Assembly: GCA_946405565.1 (NCBI GenBank)
Contig: CAMJHU010000033.1
Span: 1 to 9,800, forward strand
Length of the DNA stretch: 9,800 nucleotides
Direction of reading: 5' to 3'
From: an uncultured Clostridia bacterium
Lineage (GTDB): Bacteria; Bacillota; Clostridia; Oscillospirales; Acutalibacteraceae
In this document: in pieces, positions 1 to 6,680 of the stretch
How positions within the stretch are numbered: the first letter of the stretch is position 1
How the letters are laid out: the number at the start of each line of letters is the position of its first letter
The notes under the pieces: model-generated
The model's database searches: none
Told to the model about the DNA's origin: nothing
Seen by the model: only the letters and a program-made list of their open reading frames with translations
Made by a program: the position numbers and the translations under genes

Positions 1-1036
1 CGCCGCCCAGACAGGTGGCGGCGCCGCCGAAGGGCTCGATTTCCGTGGGATGGTTGTGTGTTTCGTTCTTGAACTGCACCAGCCATTGCTCGGTGCGTCC
101 GTCAATCTCCACCGGCACCTCGATGGAACAGGCGTTGATTTCGTCGCTTTCGTCAAGATCGGGAATCAGACCGCGCTTTTTGAGAACCTTGGCGCCGATG
201 GTACCCATATCCATCAAGGTGACGGGGCGGGTGGTATCGTCGCCGTAAACCTCCGCGCGTGCCGCCAGATAGCGGGCAATCCCCTTGCGGATTTCCTTCT
301 CATAACCGCCGTCTTCCACCTTGATGTCGCCCAGTTCGGTAAGGAAGGTGGTATGACGGCAGTGATCGCTCCAATAGGTGTCGATGACCTTCAGTTCGGT
401 AACGGTAGGGTCGCGCTTTTCCTCGTCGCGGAAGTAGTCGCGGCAGAACTTCAGGTCGTCGAGCGTCATGGCGAAGCCCATAGAAGCATAGTATTCGTGC
501 ATTTTGTCGTCGTCCCAGACAGTGAAGCCCTCGAGGACCGCCACATCTTGGGGAACGTCAAATTTCTGTTTCAGCGTGCGGGGTTTATGCAGCGACGCCT
601 CGCGTGATTCCACAGGGTTGATGATATAGCTCTTGACGCGCTCGAATTCCTCGTCCGTGATGCTGCCGCGCAGCACATACACACGGGCGGTCAGCACATC
701 GGGACGTTCACCCTGCGTGAGCAGCTGGGCGCACTGGGCGGCGGAATCCGCCCGCTGGTCATACTGACCGGGCAGATACTCGGTCGCGAACACACGCACG
801 TCCTCCTCGATGGGAAATACTTCGTCATAGACAATATCGACATTGGGTTCGCTGAAAACGGTGGTGCGAGCCTTATCGAACTCCGCATCCGTCAGCCCCG
901 ACACGTCGTAGCGATTGAGCAGCCGCAGTCCTTCGATATCGGTCATGCCGAGATTGTCTCTCAGGTCGGAAAGCACGTGCTTCGCTTCTATGTCAAAGCC
1001 GGGCGCCTTCTCGACAAATAATCGCATAACAGCCAT
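1..1036 (-). CDS. purL: Phosphoribosylformylglycinamidine synthase (FGAM synthase), N-terminal part, cut by window edge
   Basis: This enzyme converts FGAR, glutamine and ATP to FGAM in cytoplasmic de novo purine synthesis. The minus-strand frame is open from an ATG at 1036 to the left edge, giving 345 complete codons. The protein begins MAVMRLFVEKAPGFDIEAK, typical of the N-terminal PurS-like domain of the large single-chain clostridial PurL. The linker-domain motif TYWSDHCRHTTF lies near residues 218-230. The signature NETHNHPTEIEPFGG lies at residues 324-338 and begins the first AIRS-like catalytic domain. The family is usually about 1,200-1,300 residues, so roughly the last 70%, including the glutaminase domain, lies outside the window. 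An AAGGAG site (1049-1054) sits 12 nt before the chosen ATG. A second in-frame ATG at 1027 is 21 nt away and less likely. The gene diverges from the Wzz/kinase-like gene and has its own promoter. Identity is very secure; the exact start is slightly less so. Confidence 0.95.
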   Translation of the reverse strand, partial: MAVMRLFVEKAPGFDIEAKHVLSDLRDNLGMTDIEGLRLLNRYDVSGLTDAEFDKARTTVFSEPNVDIVYDEVFPIEEDVRVFATEYLPGQYDQRADSAAQCAQLLTQGERPDVLTARVYVLRGSITDEEFERVKSYIINPVESREASLHKPRTLKQKFDVPQDVAVLEGFTVWDDDKMHEYYASMGFAMTLDDLKFCRDYFRDEEKRDPTVTELKVIDTYWSDHCRHTTFLTELGDIKVEDGGYEKEIRKGIARYLAARAEVYGDDTTRPVTLMDMGTIGAKVLKKRGLIPDLDESDEINACSIEVPVEIDGRTEQWLVQFKNETHNHPTEIEPFGGAATCLGG

Positions 1037-1116
1037 GATGTATCAAATCTCCTTAGAAAATAAAATGCCGGTCAAAAATAGTGAAGGTGATGGCTGAAAA
1101 CCATATACCTTTTTAC

Positions 1117-1145
1117 ATTGTAACATACAGGAGAAAAATTTTCAA
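1117..1145 (-). promoter_or_regulatory. Promoter of purL
   Basis: Read on the minus strand, TTGAAA (1140-1145) and TACAAT (1117-1122) are separated by exactly 17 nt. A TG dinucleotide one base upstream of the -10 makes it an extended -10 element. Transcription would start near 1110, leaving a leader of about 75 nt before the purL start. I see no PurR-type CGAA...TTCG box pair and no convincing purine riboswitch in the leader. Confidence 0.75.
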
Positions 1146-1146
1146 A

Positions 1147-1231
1147 GGATTTTTTATCAAATATTGCAAAATTACTGTGAATAGCCCGCGGGGATTTTTT
1201 ATCAGTTGTAAAATAATCGTAAATAATCCGC
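1147..1231. repeat. Two imperfect ~40-bp tandem repeats between purL and the Wzz/kinase-like gene
   Basis: Copy 1 (1147-1189) and copy 2 (1192-1231) both begin with GGATTTTTTATCA and end in CCGC. After a 3-nt length difference, the remaining 26 positions match at 19. A third, short copy of the head, GGATTTTCTAT (1251-1261), overlaps the spacer and the first base of the -10 of the downstream promoter. The copies sit between two divergent promoters, so they could be binding sites or simply a local duplication. The function is not known. Confidence 0.6.
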
Positions 1232-1237
1232 TCCCGG

Positions 1238-1266
1238 TTGACGGCAGAAAGGATTTTCTATATAAT
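1238..1266 (+). promoter_or_regulatory. Promoter of the Wzz/BY-kinase-like gene
   Basis: TTGACG (1238-1243) and a perfect TATAAT (1261-1266) are separated by 17 nt, a near-consensus housekeeping sigma factor promoter. Transcription would start near 1273, giving a leader of about 85 nt. The leader contains a possible 7-bp stem, TTTCTCC (1292-1298) with GGAGAAA (1315-1321). The stem is not followed by a T-run, so it is not a terminator. Confidence 0.85.
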
Positions 1267-1357
1267 ATACAGGTTACCGTTTGATTTTGTGTTTCTCCCT
1301 CGTCTATCAGGGGAGGAGAAAAAAACTCTATCCATTATCAGGAGCGTGACCTGTTTT

Positions 1358-2851
1358 ATGAATGCCAATTCCGGTCTGACCGAATACCTCAAACTCTGCG
1401 TACAGCGCATCGGACTGCTGGTGCTGTCGGCACTGGCAGTGTTTGTGACGGTGCTGCTGACCGTGCGGCTGATGACGCCCATACAGTACACGGTGGAAGG
1501 CACCGTGCGCATTCAGTCTGATGTGGAAGGCGAAAGCATCTCCGATCAGTACAATATCTCCGAACTCAGCCGCTCGGCGGCGCTGACATCCATCTCGCTC
1601 ATCGACAACAGCGACACGGTCTACCGCGCCATCGTGGACACCACCGGCGACCGCGACGCCGACCCGGTGGAATATCAGAAGTCCGCCAAAGTCACCCAGC
1701 GCAATGTCACCGTCCGACAGATCGACCAGTCCAACGTCCTCAAAGTCACGGTGGTCTATGCCGGCAACCGTACCGAAGCCGAGACCTTCACCGCCAACCT
1801 CATCAAAGAAGCCAATGTGTCGGTCAAGGAGAGCTTTGCCATGTCCACCCCCTCCTTCTCGGTCGCGGTACAGGACGCGGGACGTACCGTCGGGGTCAAT
1901 CATCCGTGGATCATCGCGCTGGGACGGGCGCTGGAAGGTGTGGTACTGACTGCGGTCGTCTTCTTCATAGTGAATCTCTTCTCGCTCGCCAGCGATAAAA
2001 CCCTTCGCACCAGCGCCAAATTTGAAACCATGACCCGCGTGCCGGTCATTGCCGCCATTCCACCCATTGCCCACATCATCGGCACCGAACGCAGCCAGAA
2101 TCAGGTCAGCAGCGCCTACCGCGTGCTGCGCTCCACCATCAAATATTCCAAGCGCGGCGTGCGCACCATCGCGGTATGCAGTCCCTCACCCCGGGACGGA
2201 CGCACGTCGGTCGCCATCGGTCTGGCACGGGCGCTGGCGGATTCCAACGCGATGGTACTGCTCATTGAGGCGGATATGCACCGTCCGAGTATCAGCCGGG
2301 AACTGCGGTTTGATTCGGTCTTCGGACTGGGCGATCTGCTGCTGGGCAAGGCCAATATCGCCGCCGCGATCAACAAAACCTCCAACCGCAACCTCTATGT
2401 CATCACTGCACTCAACAACGTCAACATGAACAGCATCAACGTCTGTGACCTGCTGGACAGCGACGTGTTCGGCAAAATGCTCGAAGCCGTCGAGAGCGAA
2501 TTTGAATACGTCATCATCGACACCCCCGCCATTGAACTGCTGCCCGACGCGTCCGCCGTCGCGGGCAAGGTGGACGGCTGTCTGGTGGTGGCGCAGTACG
2601 GTCACACCCGCACGGATACCATGAAGTATGCCATCGACGTGCTGGAAACGCTCGATACCGATGTGCTGGGCATAGTCACCACCAATTCCCCCCGCCGCAG
2701 CGGTATGTTCGGCACAGTATCCCACTATTACCGCAGCACCAACGCCCGTCCGAACGAAGGCTTCCTCACCGATCTGGTGGACAACTTCTTCGGTATGGTC
2801 AACCTCATCAGGGAAAAGCTCCCCGGCGGCAAGAAACCGGAACGTTCATAA
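1358..2851 (+). CDS. Fused Wzz-type chain-length regulator / BY-kinase-like (CpsD family) membrane protein with altered Walker motifs
   Basis: The 497-residue protein has the plan of polysaccharide co-polymerase/bacterial tyrosine autokinase fusions that control capsule or exopolysaccharide length. Residues about 17-40 form one membrane segment and 40-185 an extracytoplasmic Wzz-like region. Residues about 185-211 form a second membrane segment, followed by a cytoplasmic P-loop ATPase domain. The usual Walker A GEGKS/T reads DGRTS here, with arginine 282 in place of the catalytic lysine. Walker A' reads LLIEADMHRP (glutamate 304 where aspartate is usual; D306 kept). Walker B, YVIIDTP (D388), is intact. 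The C-terminal tyrosine cluster is reduced to Y457-Y458. It may therefore be a weak or inactive kinase; that is inference. The ATG at 1358 was chosen because upstream codons overlap the promoter. AGGAG (1340-1344) lies 13 nt away, which is somewhat long. No glycosyltransferase, polymerase or flippase gene is adjacent. The family call is firm; activity is unknown. Confidence 0.85.
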   Translation: MNANSGLTEYLKLCVQRIGLLVLSALAVFVTVLLTVRLMTPIQYTVEGTVRIQSDVEGESISDQYNISELSRSAALTSISLIDNSDTVYRAIVDTTGDRDADPVEYQKSAKVTQRNVTVRQIDQSNVLKVTVVYAGNRTEAETFTANLIKEANVSVKESFAMSTPSFSVAVQDAGRTVGVNHPWIIALGRALEGVVLTAVVFFIVNLFSLASDKTLRTSAKFETMTRVPVIAAIPPIAHIIGTERSQNQVSSAYRVLRSTIKYSKRGVRTIAVCSPSPRDGRTSVAIGLARALADSNAMVLLIEADMHRPSISRELRFDSVFGLGDLLLGKANIAAAINKTSNRNLYVITALNNVNMNSINVCDLLDSDVFGKMLEAVESEFEYVIIDTPAIELLPDASAVAGKVDGCLVVAQYGHTRTDTMKYAIDVLETLDTDVLGIVTTNSPRRSGMFGTVSHYYRSTNARPNEGFLTDLVDNFFGMVNLIREKLPGGKKPERS

Positions 2852-2860
2852 TTTTCCAAA

Positions 2861-2914
2861 AAAACCGTCCCTGCCATGATACAGCCGCTGCGCTGTCACG
2901 ACAGGGACGGTTTT
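2861..2914. terminator. Bidirectional intrinsic terminator between convergent genes
   Basis: AAAACCGTCCCTG (2861-2873) is the exact complement of CAGGGACGGTTTT (2902-2914). The 28-nt loop contains a small inner stem (ACAGC/GCTGT). The T-run on the plus strand (2911-2915) and the A-run on the left (2858-2864) make it usable in both directions. It serves the Wzz/kinase-like gene (stop at 2851) and the opposing DUF6273 gene (stop at 2931). Confidence 0.9.
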
Positions 2915-2930
2915 TATCTGTGGGAAGACA

Positions 2931-3779
2931 TTATCTTACAAAGGCAGATTTTATCTGCTCCAGCGCGTCGGGACAGAGACGCAGCGCGGGGCGGACGCCG
3001 ACCTCGTCGCAGCCCACCTTCATCCCCTGCACGTCCACGCTGCCGTCCGCACACACTACCATGCGATATTCCTTGTCCACTCCCGGCGTGCGAAGCCACC
3101 ATTCCTTCGCCTCGTAGGAAATCTCCATCGCCCGCTTGTCCTGATAGGACGGCTGCACAAACGGAATCACGCCCACCGCGTCCCGATGACTGACAGGGTA
3201 ATGATCGGTGTAACGTTCAAACAAAAACCGACGCACGTTCTTCCATGCTTTGCCGGAACCCTTCCCGCCGAAGTATTGCAGCACCTCGCTGAAACTCAGC
3301 AGAAACAGCCAGTCCTCGGTGGTTTCCTCGTCACTCACGTCGGAAATCTGGTTTTTTTCGGGACGGCAGACAGTACGGCTCATCAGTATGCGTTCCTCCT
3401 GCGCAAACCAGTCGTCCAGACAAGCGCCGTTGAGCCACTTGCGCAGATAGGACGCCTCCCAGCTGCACGCGCCCATGTCGCCGTAAAATTCCCAGTCAAG
3501 CGACCGTTCGCTGAGCAGCAGCAGACTCCCGTCGGTGCGGTCGTTTTCCAGCACCAGCCAGACAATCGGCACCCGGAGCAGGAGTTTGATGGGCTTGATG
3601 TCGTTGGCGACAAAATAGCTGCCGAATTCCATTCTGTCGCCGGGCTTCAACTGTCCGAGCGCGTGGCGGTAATCTTGCAACATGGTCAGCGCGCGTGCCA
3701 GATGTTCGCGGTCGCCGCGCTCCTTGCCGTCCTTCGCCATACTGACGGCGCATTCAAAGTCGTATTCCCGCAGATACAA
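2931..3779 (-). CDS. DUF6273 domain protein, TTG start
   Basis: This 282-residue soluble protein has no signal peptide or membrane segment. Residues 1-45 are charged and look helical. From about residue 50 the sequence follows DUF6273: EFGSY (51-55), IVWLVLE (72-78), LLLSERSLD (87-95), SWEASYLRKWLNG (106-118), DWLFLLS (156-162), EWWLRTPG (226-233) and GVRPALRL (261-268). This domain is common in Clostridia, often in surface or multi-domain proteins. Its biochemical function is not known to me and I assign none. The open frame runs back to 3836, but the codons there overlap the -10 box, so that start would not be transcribed. TTG at 3779 lies 8 nt after an AGGGGG ribosome-binding sequence and is preferred. 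The first ATG (codon 14) lacks a good site. The gene appears monocistronic, with its own promoter and a shared terminator. Confidence 0.85.
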   Translation of the reverse strand: MYLREYDFECAVSMAKDGKERGDREHLARALTMLQDYRHALGQLKPGDRMEFGSYFVANDIKPIKLLLRVPIVWLVLENDRTDGSLLLLSERSLDWEFYGDMGACSWEASYLRKWLNGACLDDWFAQEERILMSRTVCRPEKNQISDVSDEETTEDWLFLLSFSEVLQYFGGKGSGKAWKNVRRFLFERYTDHYPVSHRDAVGVIPFVQPSYQDKRAMEISYEAKEWWLRTPGVDKEYRMVVCADGSVDVQGMKVGCDEVGVRPALRLCPDALEQIKSAFVR

Positions 3780-3824
3780 GCGGCAAGCCCCCTTTTGATT
3801 GATTTGTTTGTTTTGTACAGTTTT

Positions 3825-3853
3825 ATTGTAAAACAAATCGGCGGATTTGTCAA
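3825..3853 (-). promoter_or_regulatory. Promoter of the DUF6273 gene
   Basis: On the minus strand a perfect TTGACA (3848-3853) is followed 17 nt later by TACAAT (3825-3830), giving transcription from about 3818. This excludes the longer open reading frame starting at 3836 and supports the TTG start at 3779. The leader is about 40 nt. Confidence 0.85.
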
Positions 3854-3910
3854 TCCGGAAATAGGACAGGGCAACCGCTTGAATGAAAAAAATATGAACA
3901 AATGACGATA

Positions 3911-3943
3911 TGAATTTGTAGGGGACGGCGTCCTCGACGTCCC
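3911..3943. repeat. Probable remnant of a dispersed intergenic repeat with a GGGACG/CGTCCC hairpin
   Basis: GGGACG (3922-3927) and CGTCCC (3938-3943) can pair around a 10-nt loop, in a GC-rich block preceded by TGAATTTGTAG. Its base composition differs sharply from the AT-rich gap around it. It resembles short intergenic repeats I recall from Ruminococcaceae-type genomes. Only one copy lies in this window, so the repeat status is recognition and cannot be shown here. Confidence 0.45.
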
Positions 3944-3975
3944 GGCGAGAAAAGCCTCAATAAATAACAGGGTCA

Positions 3976-4011
3976 GGCGAATTCAGAAAAGTGACATTAT
4001 CACAATTCGCC
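3976..4011. repeat. Inverted repeat upstream of ispF
   Basis: GGCGAATT (3976-3983) is the exact complement of AATTCGCC (4004-4011). Inside it, GTGA (3991-3994) pairs with TCAC (4000-4003), so the right arm is one continuous 12-nt strand and the left arm carries a 7-nt bulge. It ends 29 nt before the ispF -35 box. With no T-run it is unlikely to be a terminator. It could be an operator or part of a small palindromic element. Confidence 0.5.
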
Positions 4012-4040
4012 CAACATATTTTGGCATCTTATAGTTTACC

Positions 4041-4069
4041 TTGCAATTTGCCGCCGGGTGTGATATAAT
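4041..4069 (+). promoter_or_regulatory. Promoter of ispF
   Basis: TTGCAA (4041-4046) and a perfect TATAAT (4064-4069) are separated by 17 nt. TG at 4061-4062 adds an extended -10. Transcription would start near 4076, leaving a short leader of about 26 nt before the ispF ATG. Confidence 0.85.
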
Positions 4070-4101
4070 CATCCCAATACATACGAAAGGAAGCGACAGC
4101 C

Positions 4102-4596
4102 ATGAGAATCGGTCACGGCTACGACGTACATATTCTGACAGAAGGACGCAAATTGATTCTGGGAGGGGTAGACATTCCCCATTCCCGCGGGCTGCTGGGA
4201 CATTCCGACGCGGATGTGCTGGCGCACGCGATTTCCGACGCGCTGCTCGGGGCCGCCGCGATGGGCGATATCGGTCATCTCTTCCCCGACGATGACGACC
4301 GCTTTCTCGGCGCGGACAGTATGCTGCTGCTGACGGAGGTCTGCCGCGTGGTGCGGGAACAGGGCTATGAGATCGGCAATATCGACAGCACGGTTCTCGC
4401 CCAGAAGCCCAAACTCGCACCCCATATTCCCGCCATGCGCCGCAACATCGCGCTTGCCTGCGGCATTGACGTCACACAGGTCAGCGTCAAAGCCACCACG
4501 GAAGAGCATCTCGGCTTTACCGGACGCGAAGAGGGCATTGCCGCTCACGCGGTGGTACTGCTGGAGAATGCGAAACACGCCGTTCATTTTATATAA
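4102..4596 (+). CDS. ispF: 2-C-methyl-D-erythritol 2,4-cyclodiphosphate synthase
   Basis: IspF cyclises CDP-methylerythritol 2-phosphate to methylerythritol cyclodiphosphate, releasing CMP, in the MEP route to isoprenoids. It is a cytoplasmic trimer. The 164-residue protein has the usual family length. The metal ligands D8 and H10 lie in GYDVH and the third, H42, in VLAHAISDALLG. GHSDAD (33-38) supplies the conserved H34, and GDIGHLFPD (55-63) is intact. The nucleotide-binding KATTEEHLGFTGREEG block starts at K130. The ATG is preceded by AAAGGA with suitable spacing. The gene stands alone, with its own promoter and a strong terminator, and no ispD is next to it although the two are often adjacent or fused. 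The last few residues (KHAVHFI) are family-variable. Identity is certain on motifs. Confidence 0.98.
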   Translation: MRIGHGYDVHILTEGRKLILGGVDIPHSRGLLGHSDADVLAHAISDALLGAAAMGDIGHLFPDDDDRFLGADSMLLLTEVCRVVREQGYEIGNIDSTVLAQKPKLAPHIPAMRRNIALACGIDVTQVSVKATTEEHLGFTGREEGIAAHAVVLLENAKHAVHFI

Positions 4597-4615
4597 TTGC
4601 CGAACGGACACCTCC

Positions 4616-4671
4616 GCCGGATGGCGCATATACTGTGAAAGACAACAGTATGTGCGTGACCCGGCTTTTTT
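4616..4671 (+). terminator. Intrinsic terminator after ispF
   Basis: The hairpin has two stacked helices. The outer GCCGG (4616-4620) pairs with CCGGC (4661-4665). The inner 12-bp stem (4625-4636 with 4645-4656, one G-U pair) closes an 8-nt loop, and a 4x4 internal loop separates the two helices. Six T residues follow directly (4666-4671). It should end ispF transcription, or act as a partial attenuator if the genes after 4725 depend on ispF read-through. Confidence 0.8.
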
Positions 4672-4724
4672 GTGTCGCAGAAAAGCCTTTCCGGAAACGC
4701 GCAAAGCAAAGGAAGGGAATCAAA

Positions 4725-4934
4725 ATGAACCAAGCCATCATCAAAATCGGCTCCTACACCCTCGCCATGAGAGGCTGTGAGCTGCTTCGCCAGCACGGTA
4801 TCCCGTGCGAATGGCGCAAATGCGCCGACCCAAAAGGACAGGTCGGCTGTCTGTACACGCTCTCCGTCGCCGAGCGGTATCGCTGGCGCGCCGAAAGCAT
4901 TCTCCGCAACGCGGGCATTATGGTTCTTCCGTAA
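4725..4934 (+). CDS. Small DUF3343-like protein (putative Se/S carrier-like)
   Basis: This 69-residue protein resembles DUF3343. The beta strand IIKIGSYTLAMRGCELLRQ is followed by a GIPCEW turn, then a GCLYTLSV block matching the family's late small/Cys segment, and a helical end. It has four cysteines (C18, C28, C33, C42); C42 sits where the family usually keeps one. DUF3343 proteins are often annotated as putative sulfur or selenium carriers and lie beside cysteine desulfurases, as here (44 nt upstream of one). A carrier or partner role is therefore inferred, not shown. The ATG at 4725 has AAAGGAAGGG just upstream. An in-frame ATG at 4635 lies inside the ispF terminator and is rejected. I found no separate promoter between the terminator and this gene. 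Confidence 0.7.
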   Translation: MNQAIIKIGSYTLAMRGCELLRQHGIPCEWRKCADPKGQVGCLYTLSVAERYRWRAESILRNAGIMVLP

Positions 4935-4978
4935 ATGCCTTCTATATCGGACTGTCACCCGAAAGGGGGTTCATACCC

Positions 4979-6130
4979 ATGATTTATCTTGACAACGCGG
5001 CGACTACCTGGCCCAAACCCCGCGAAACCGCACAGGTCGTCGCCGACACGATTCTCCGCCGCGGCGCCAATCCCGGTCGCGGCAGCTATCCGATGGCACG
5101 CCGCGCCACCGAAACAGTGTATGAATGCCGCCGCCGTGCCTGCGAATTCTTCGGAGCGTCATCGCCCGAATCTGTCATTTTCACGCCTTCCTGCACCGTT
5201 GCCGTCAACATGGTGCTGAAGGGCGTTCTGGGCGCGGGCGATCATGTCATCATCTCCGACCTCGAACACAACGCCGTCACCCGCCCGGTCAGACAGCTTG
5301 GTAAACGCGGCATAACATTCAGCACGGCGAAGGTGGTGGAATGCGACCCGGAAGCCACACTCTCTTCCTTCCGCCGGCAGATTCGTCCCAACACCAAGCT
5401 GATTTTCTGCACCCACGCCTCCAATGTTTTCGGCATCAGGCTCCCGGTGGAAGCCATCGGAGAGCTCGCGGCGCGTCATCACATCCTGTTCGGCATCGAC
5501 TGCGCCCAGAGCGCCGGCACCGCACCGCTCGACCTGCGCACGCTGCACGCCGATTTTCTGTGTATGCCCGCTCACAAGGGGCTGTACGGCATAATGGGAC
5601 TGGGGCTGCTGATTGTCAACACCCACACGCCGCTGCAAACCGTCATCGAAGGCGGCACCGGCAGTCTGTCGGGGCTCAACACCCAGCCCGACTTCCTGCC
5701 CGACCGCTTTGAAAGCGGAACGCTCAATCTGCCCGGCATCGCGGCGCTGGATACGGGACTGCGCCTCATCCAGAAGCTCGGACGGGAGACCGTCGAGGCG
5801 CATGAAATGTCGCTCATGCAAGCCGCCTATGATACACTCTCCGCCCTGCCCGGCTGCCGACTGTACACGGCGCGCCCCCAGAGCGGATTCCATGTGCCGC
5901 TGCTCTCCTTCTCGCTCGACGGCATTCCGTCGGACGAAGTCGCCCACCGGCTGGGCGAGCGCGATATCGCTGTGCGCGGGGGGCTGCACTGCGCCGGAGA
6001 AGCCCATCGCAAATTCGGAACCGAAAAGACCGGCACGGTGCGCATCTGTCCATCGGCATTCACCTCACAGGACGAAATGGCACAGTTTTTCCAAGTGCTG
6101 CAAGAGGCATTTCCGGTTTGCCGCGCCTGA
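4979..6130 (+). CDS. Cysteine desulfurase family protein (class V aminotransferase fold)
   Basis: This PLP enzyme has 383 residues and most likely releases sulfur from cysteine as an enzyme persulfide, for Fe-S clusters or other sulfur products. It starts MIYLDNAATTWPKP, the hallmark of the clostridial/enterococcal-type cysteine desulfurase subfamily. H97 (DLEHNAVTRP) stacks on PLP. D174 and Q177 (FGIDCAQSAG) contact the cofactor. K200 (MPAHKGLYG) is the Schiff-base lysine. C338 (GGLHCAGEAH) is at the position of the catalytic persulfide cysteine. AAAGGGGG lies 9 nt before the ATG at 4979; the frame is open back to 4805, but that would overlap the upstream gene. It pairs with the DUF3343-like gene. 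A role in building the NadA cluster is plausible, because a NifS-type desulfurase lies beside the nad genes in Bacillus. Selenocysteine lyase activity is an alternative. Confidence 0.9.
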   Translation: MIYLDNAATTWPKPRETAQVVADTILRRGANPGRGSYPMARRATETVYECRRRACEFFGASSPESVIFTPSCTVAVNMVLKGVLGAGDHVIISDLEHNAVTRPVRQLGKRGITFSTAKVVECDPEATLSSFRRQIRPNTKLIFCTHASNVFGIRLPVEAIGELAARHHILFGIDCAQSAGTAPLDLRTLHADFLCMPAHKGLYGIMGLGLLIVNTHTPLQTVIEGGTGSLSGLNTQPDFLPDRFESGTLNLPGIAALDTGLRLIQKLGRETVEAHEMSLMQAAYDTLSALPGCRLYTARPQSGFHVPLLSFSLDGIPSDEVAHRLGERDIAVRGGLHCAGEAHRKFGTEKTGTVRICPSAFTSQDEMAQFFQVLQEAFPVCRA

Positions 6131-6136
6131 AAAATA

Positions 6137-6580
6137 TCAGCGGTATTTCTGGGATTCCGCCACTGCCAATTGATCGCAGATTTCATTATAATAATGCCCG
6201 GCGTGACCTTTAATCCACGCGATTTCCACTTCATGCCTGTCCAGCAGGGGCAGGAGCCGCTGCCAGAGGTCCACATTAATGGCGGGCTTGCCGTCGGATT
6301 TTTTCCAGCCGCGCTTTTGCCAGCCATACACCCACCGCTTGGTCACGCTGTCGGCAACGTACTTGGAGTCCGTGGTGAGCAGCACCTTACAGGGGCGGTT
6401 GAGCAGGGAAAGCGCCTCGATCACGGCGGTCAGCTCCATACGGTTGTTGGTGGTCTGCGGCTCGCCGCCCGAGATACGCTTTTCATGCTCGCCGTAGAGC
6501 AGCACCGCTCCCCATCCGCCGGGACCGGGATTGCCTGAACACGCGCCGTCGGTGTATATTTTCACAATTGTTTCTGCCAT
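6137..6580 (-). CDS. rnhA: Ribonuclease HI
   Basis: RNase HI cuts the RNA strand of RNA-DNA hybrids, removing R-loops and primers in the cytoplasm. The 147-residue protein matches the standalone bacterial enzyme in length. The four catalytic carboxylates are present: D11 in YTDGACSGNPGPGGWG, E49 in NNRMELTA, D71 in TTDSKYV, and D136 in NEICDQLA. The mobile active-site histidine is H126 in KGHAGHYYNE. The basic protrusion (KRWVYGWQKRGWKK, about 81-94) that grips the hybrid is also present. AGAGGA (6591-6596) lies 10 nt before the ATG. The stop lies only 6 nt from the stop of the convergent desulfurase gene with no visible terminator between them, so the two transcripts probably overlap at their 3' ends. 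It has its own promoter, divergent from nadA. Confidence 0.98.
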   Translation of the reverse strand: MAETIVKIYTDGACSGNPGPGGWGAVLLYGEHEKRISGGEPQTTNNRMELTAVIEALSLLNRPCKVLLTTDSKYVADSVTKRWVYGWQKRGWKKSDGKPAINVDLWQRLLPLLDRHEVEIAWIKGHAGHYYNEICDQLAVAESQKYR

Positions 6581-6612
6581 TGTTTTTTCTTCCTCTCAGG
6601 GGTAATGAAGGA

Positions 6613-6641
6613 AGTATAGCATGACACACGGGAGATTGCAA
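6613..6641 (-). promoter_or_regulatory. Promoter of rnhA
   Basis: On the minus strand TTGCAA (6636-6641) and TATACT (6613-6618) are 17 nt apart, with TG one base before the -10. Transcription would begin near 6606, about 25 nt before the rnhA start. Confidence 0.75.
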
Positions 6642-6680
6642 GCGTAATCTTTTTGACGGATTTTTTGCCTAAGAATTTCC

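Noticed and set aside
50..607. Plus-strand open frame of 185 codons at the left end
   Set aside because: It is the complement of purL coding sequence, where the minus strand reads a clear PurL N-terminus including NETHNHPTEIEPFGG.
1238..1357. An earlier start for the Wzz/kinase-like gene at 1238
   Set aside because: The codon lies within the -35 box of the promoter, so it would not be transcribed; the ATG at 1358 precedes the first membrane segment as expected. GTG at 1346 is 1 nt from the AGGAG site.
3780..3836. An earlier TTG start at 3836 for the DUF6273 gene
   Set aside because: It overlaps the -10 box of the gene's own promoter and has no ribosome-binding site; TTG at 3779 does.
4805..4978. 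N-terminal extension of the cysteine desulfurase back to 4805
   Set aside because: It would overlap the DUF3343-like gene out of frame and precede the conserved MIYLDNAATT start, which has its own strong ribosome-binding site.
6658..6666. GGATTTTTT upstream of nadA, similar to the repeat heads at 1147 and 1192
   Set aside because: Only nine bases match, and a similar T-rich run also occurs inside rnhA coding sequence, so chance is sufficient.
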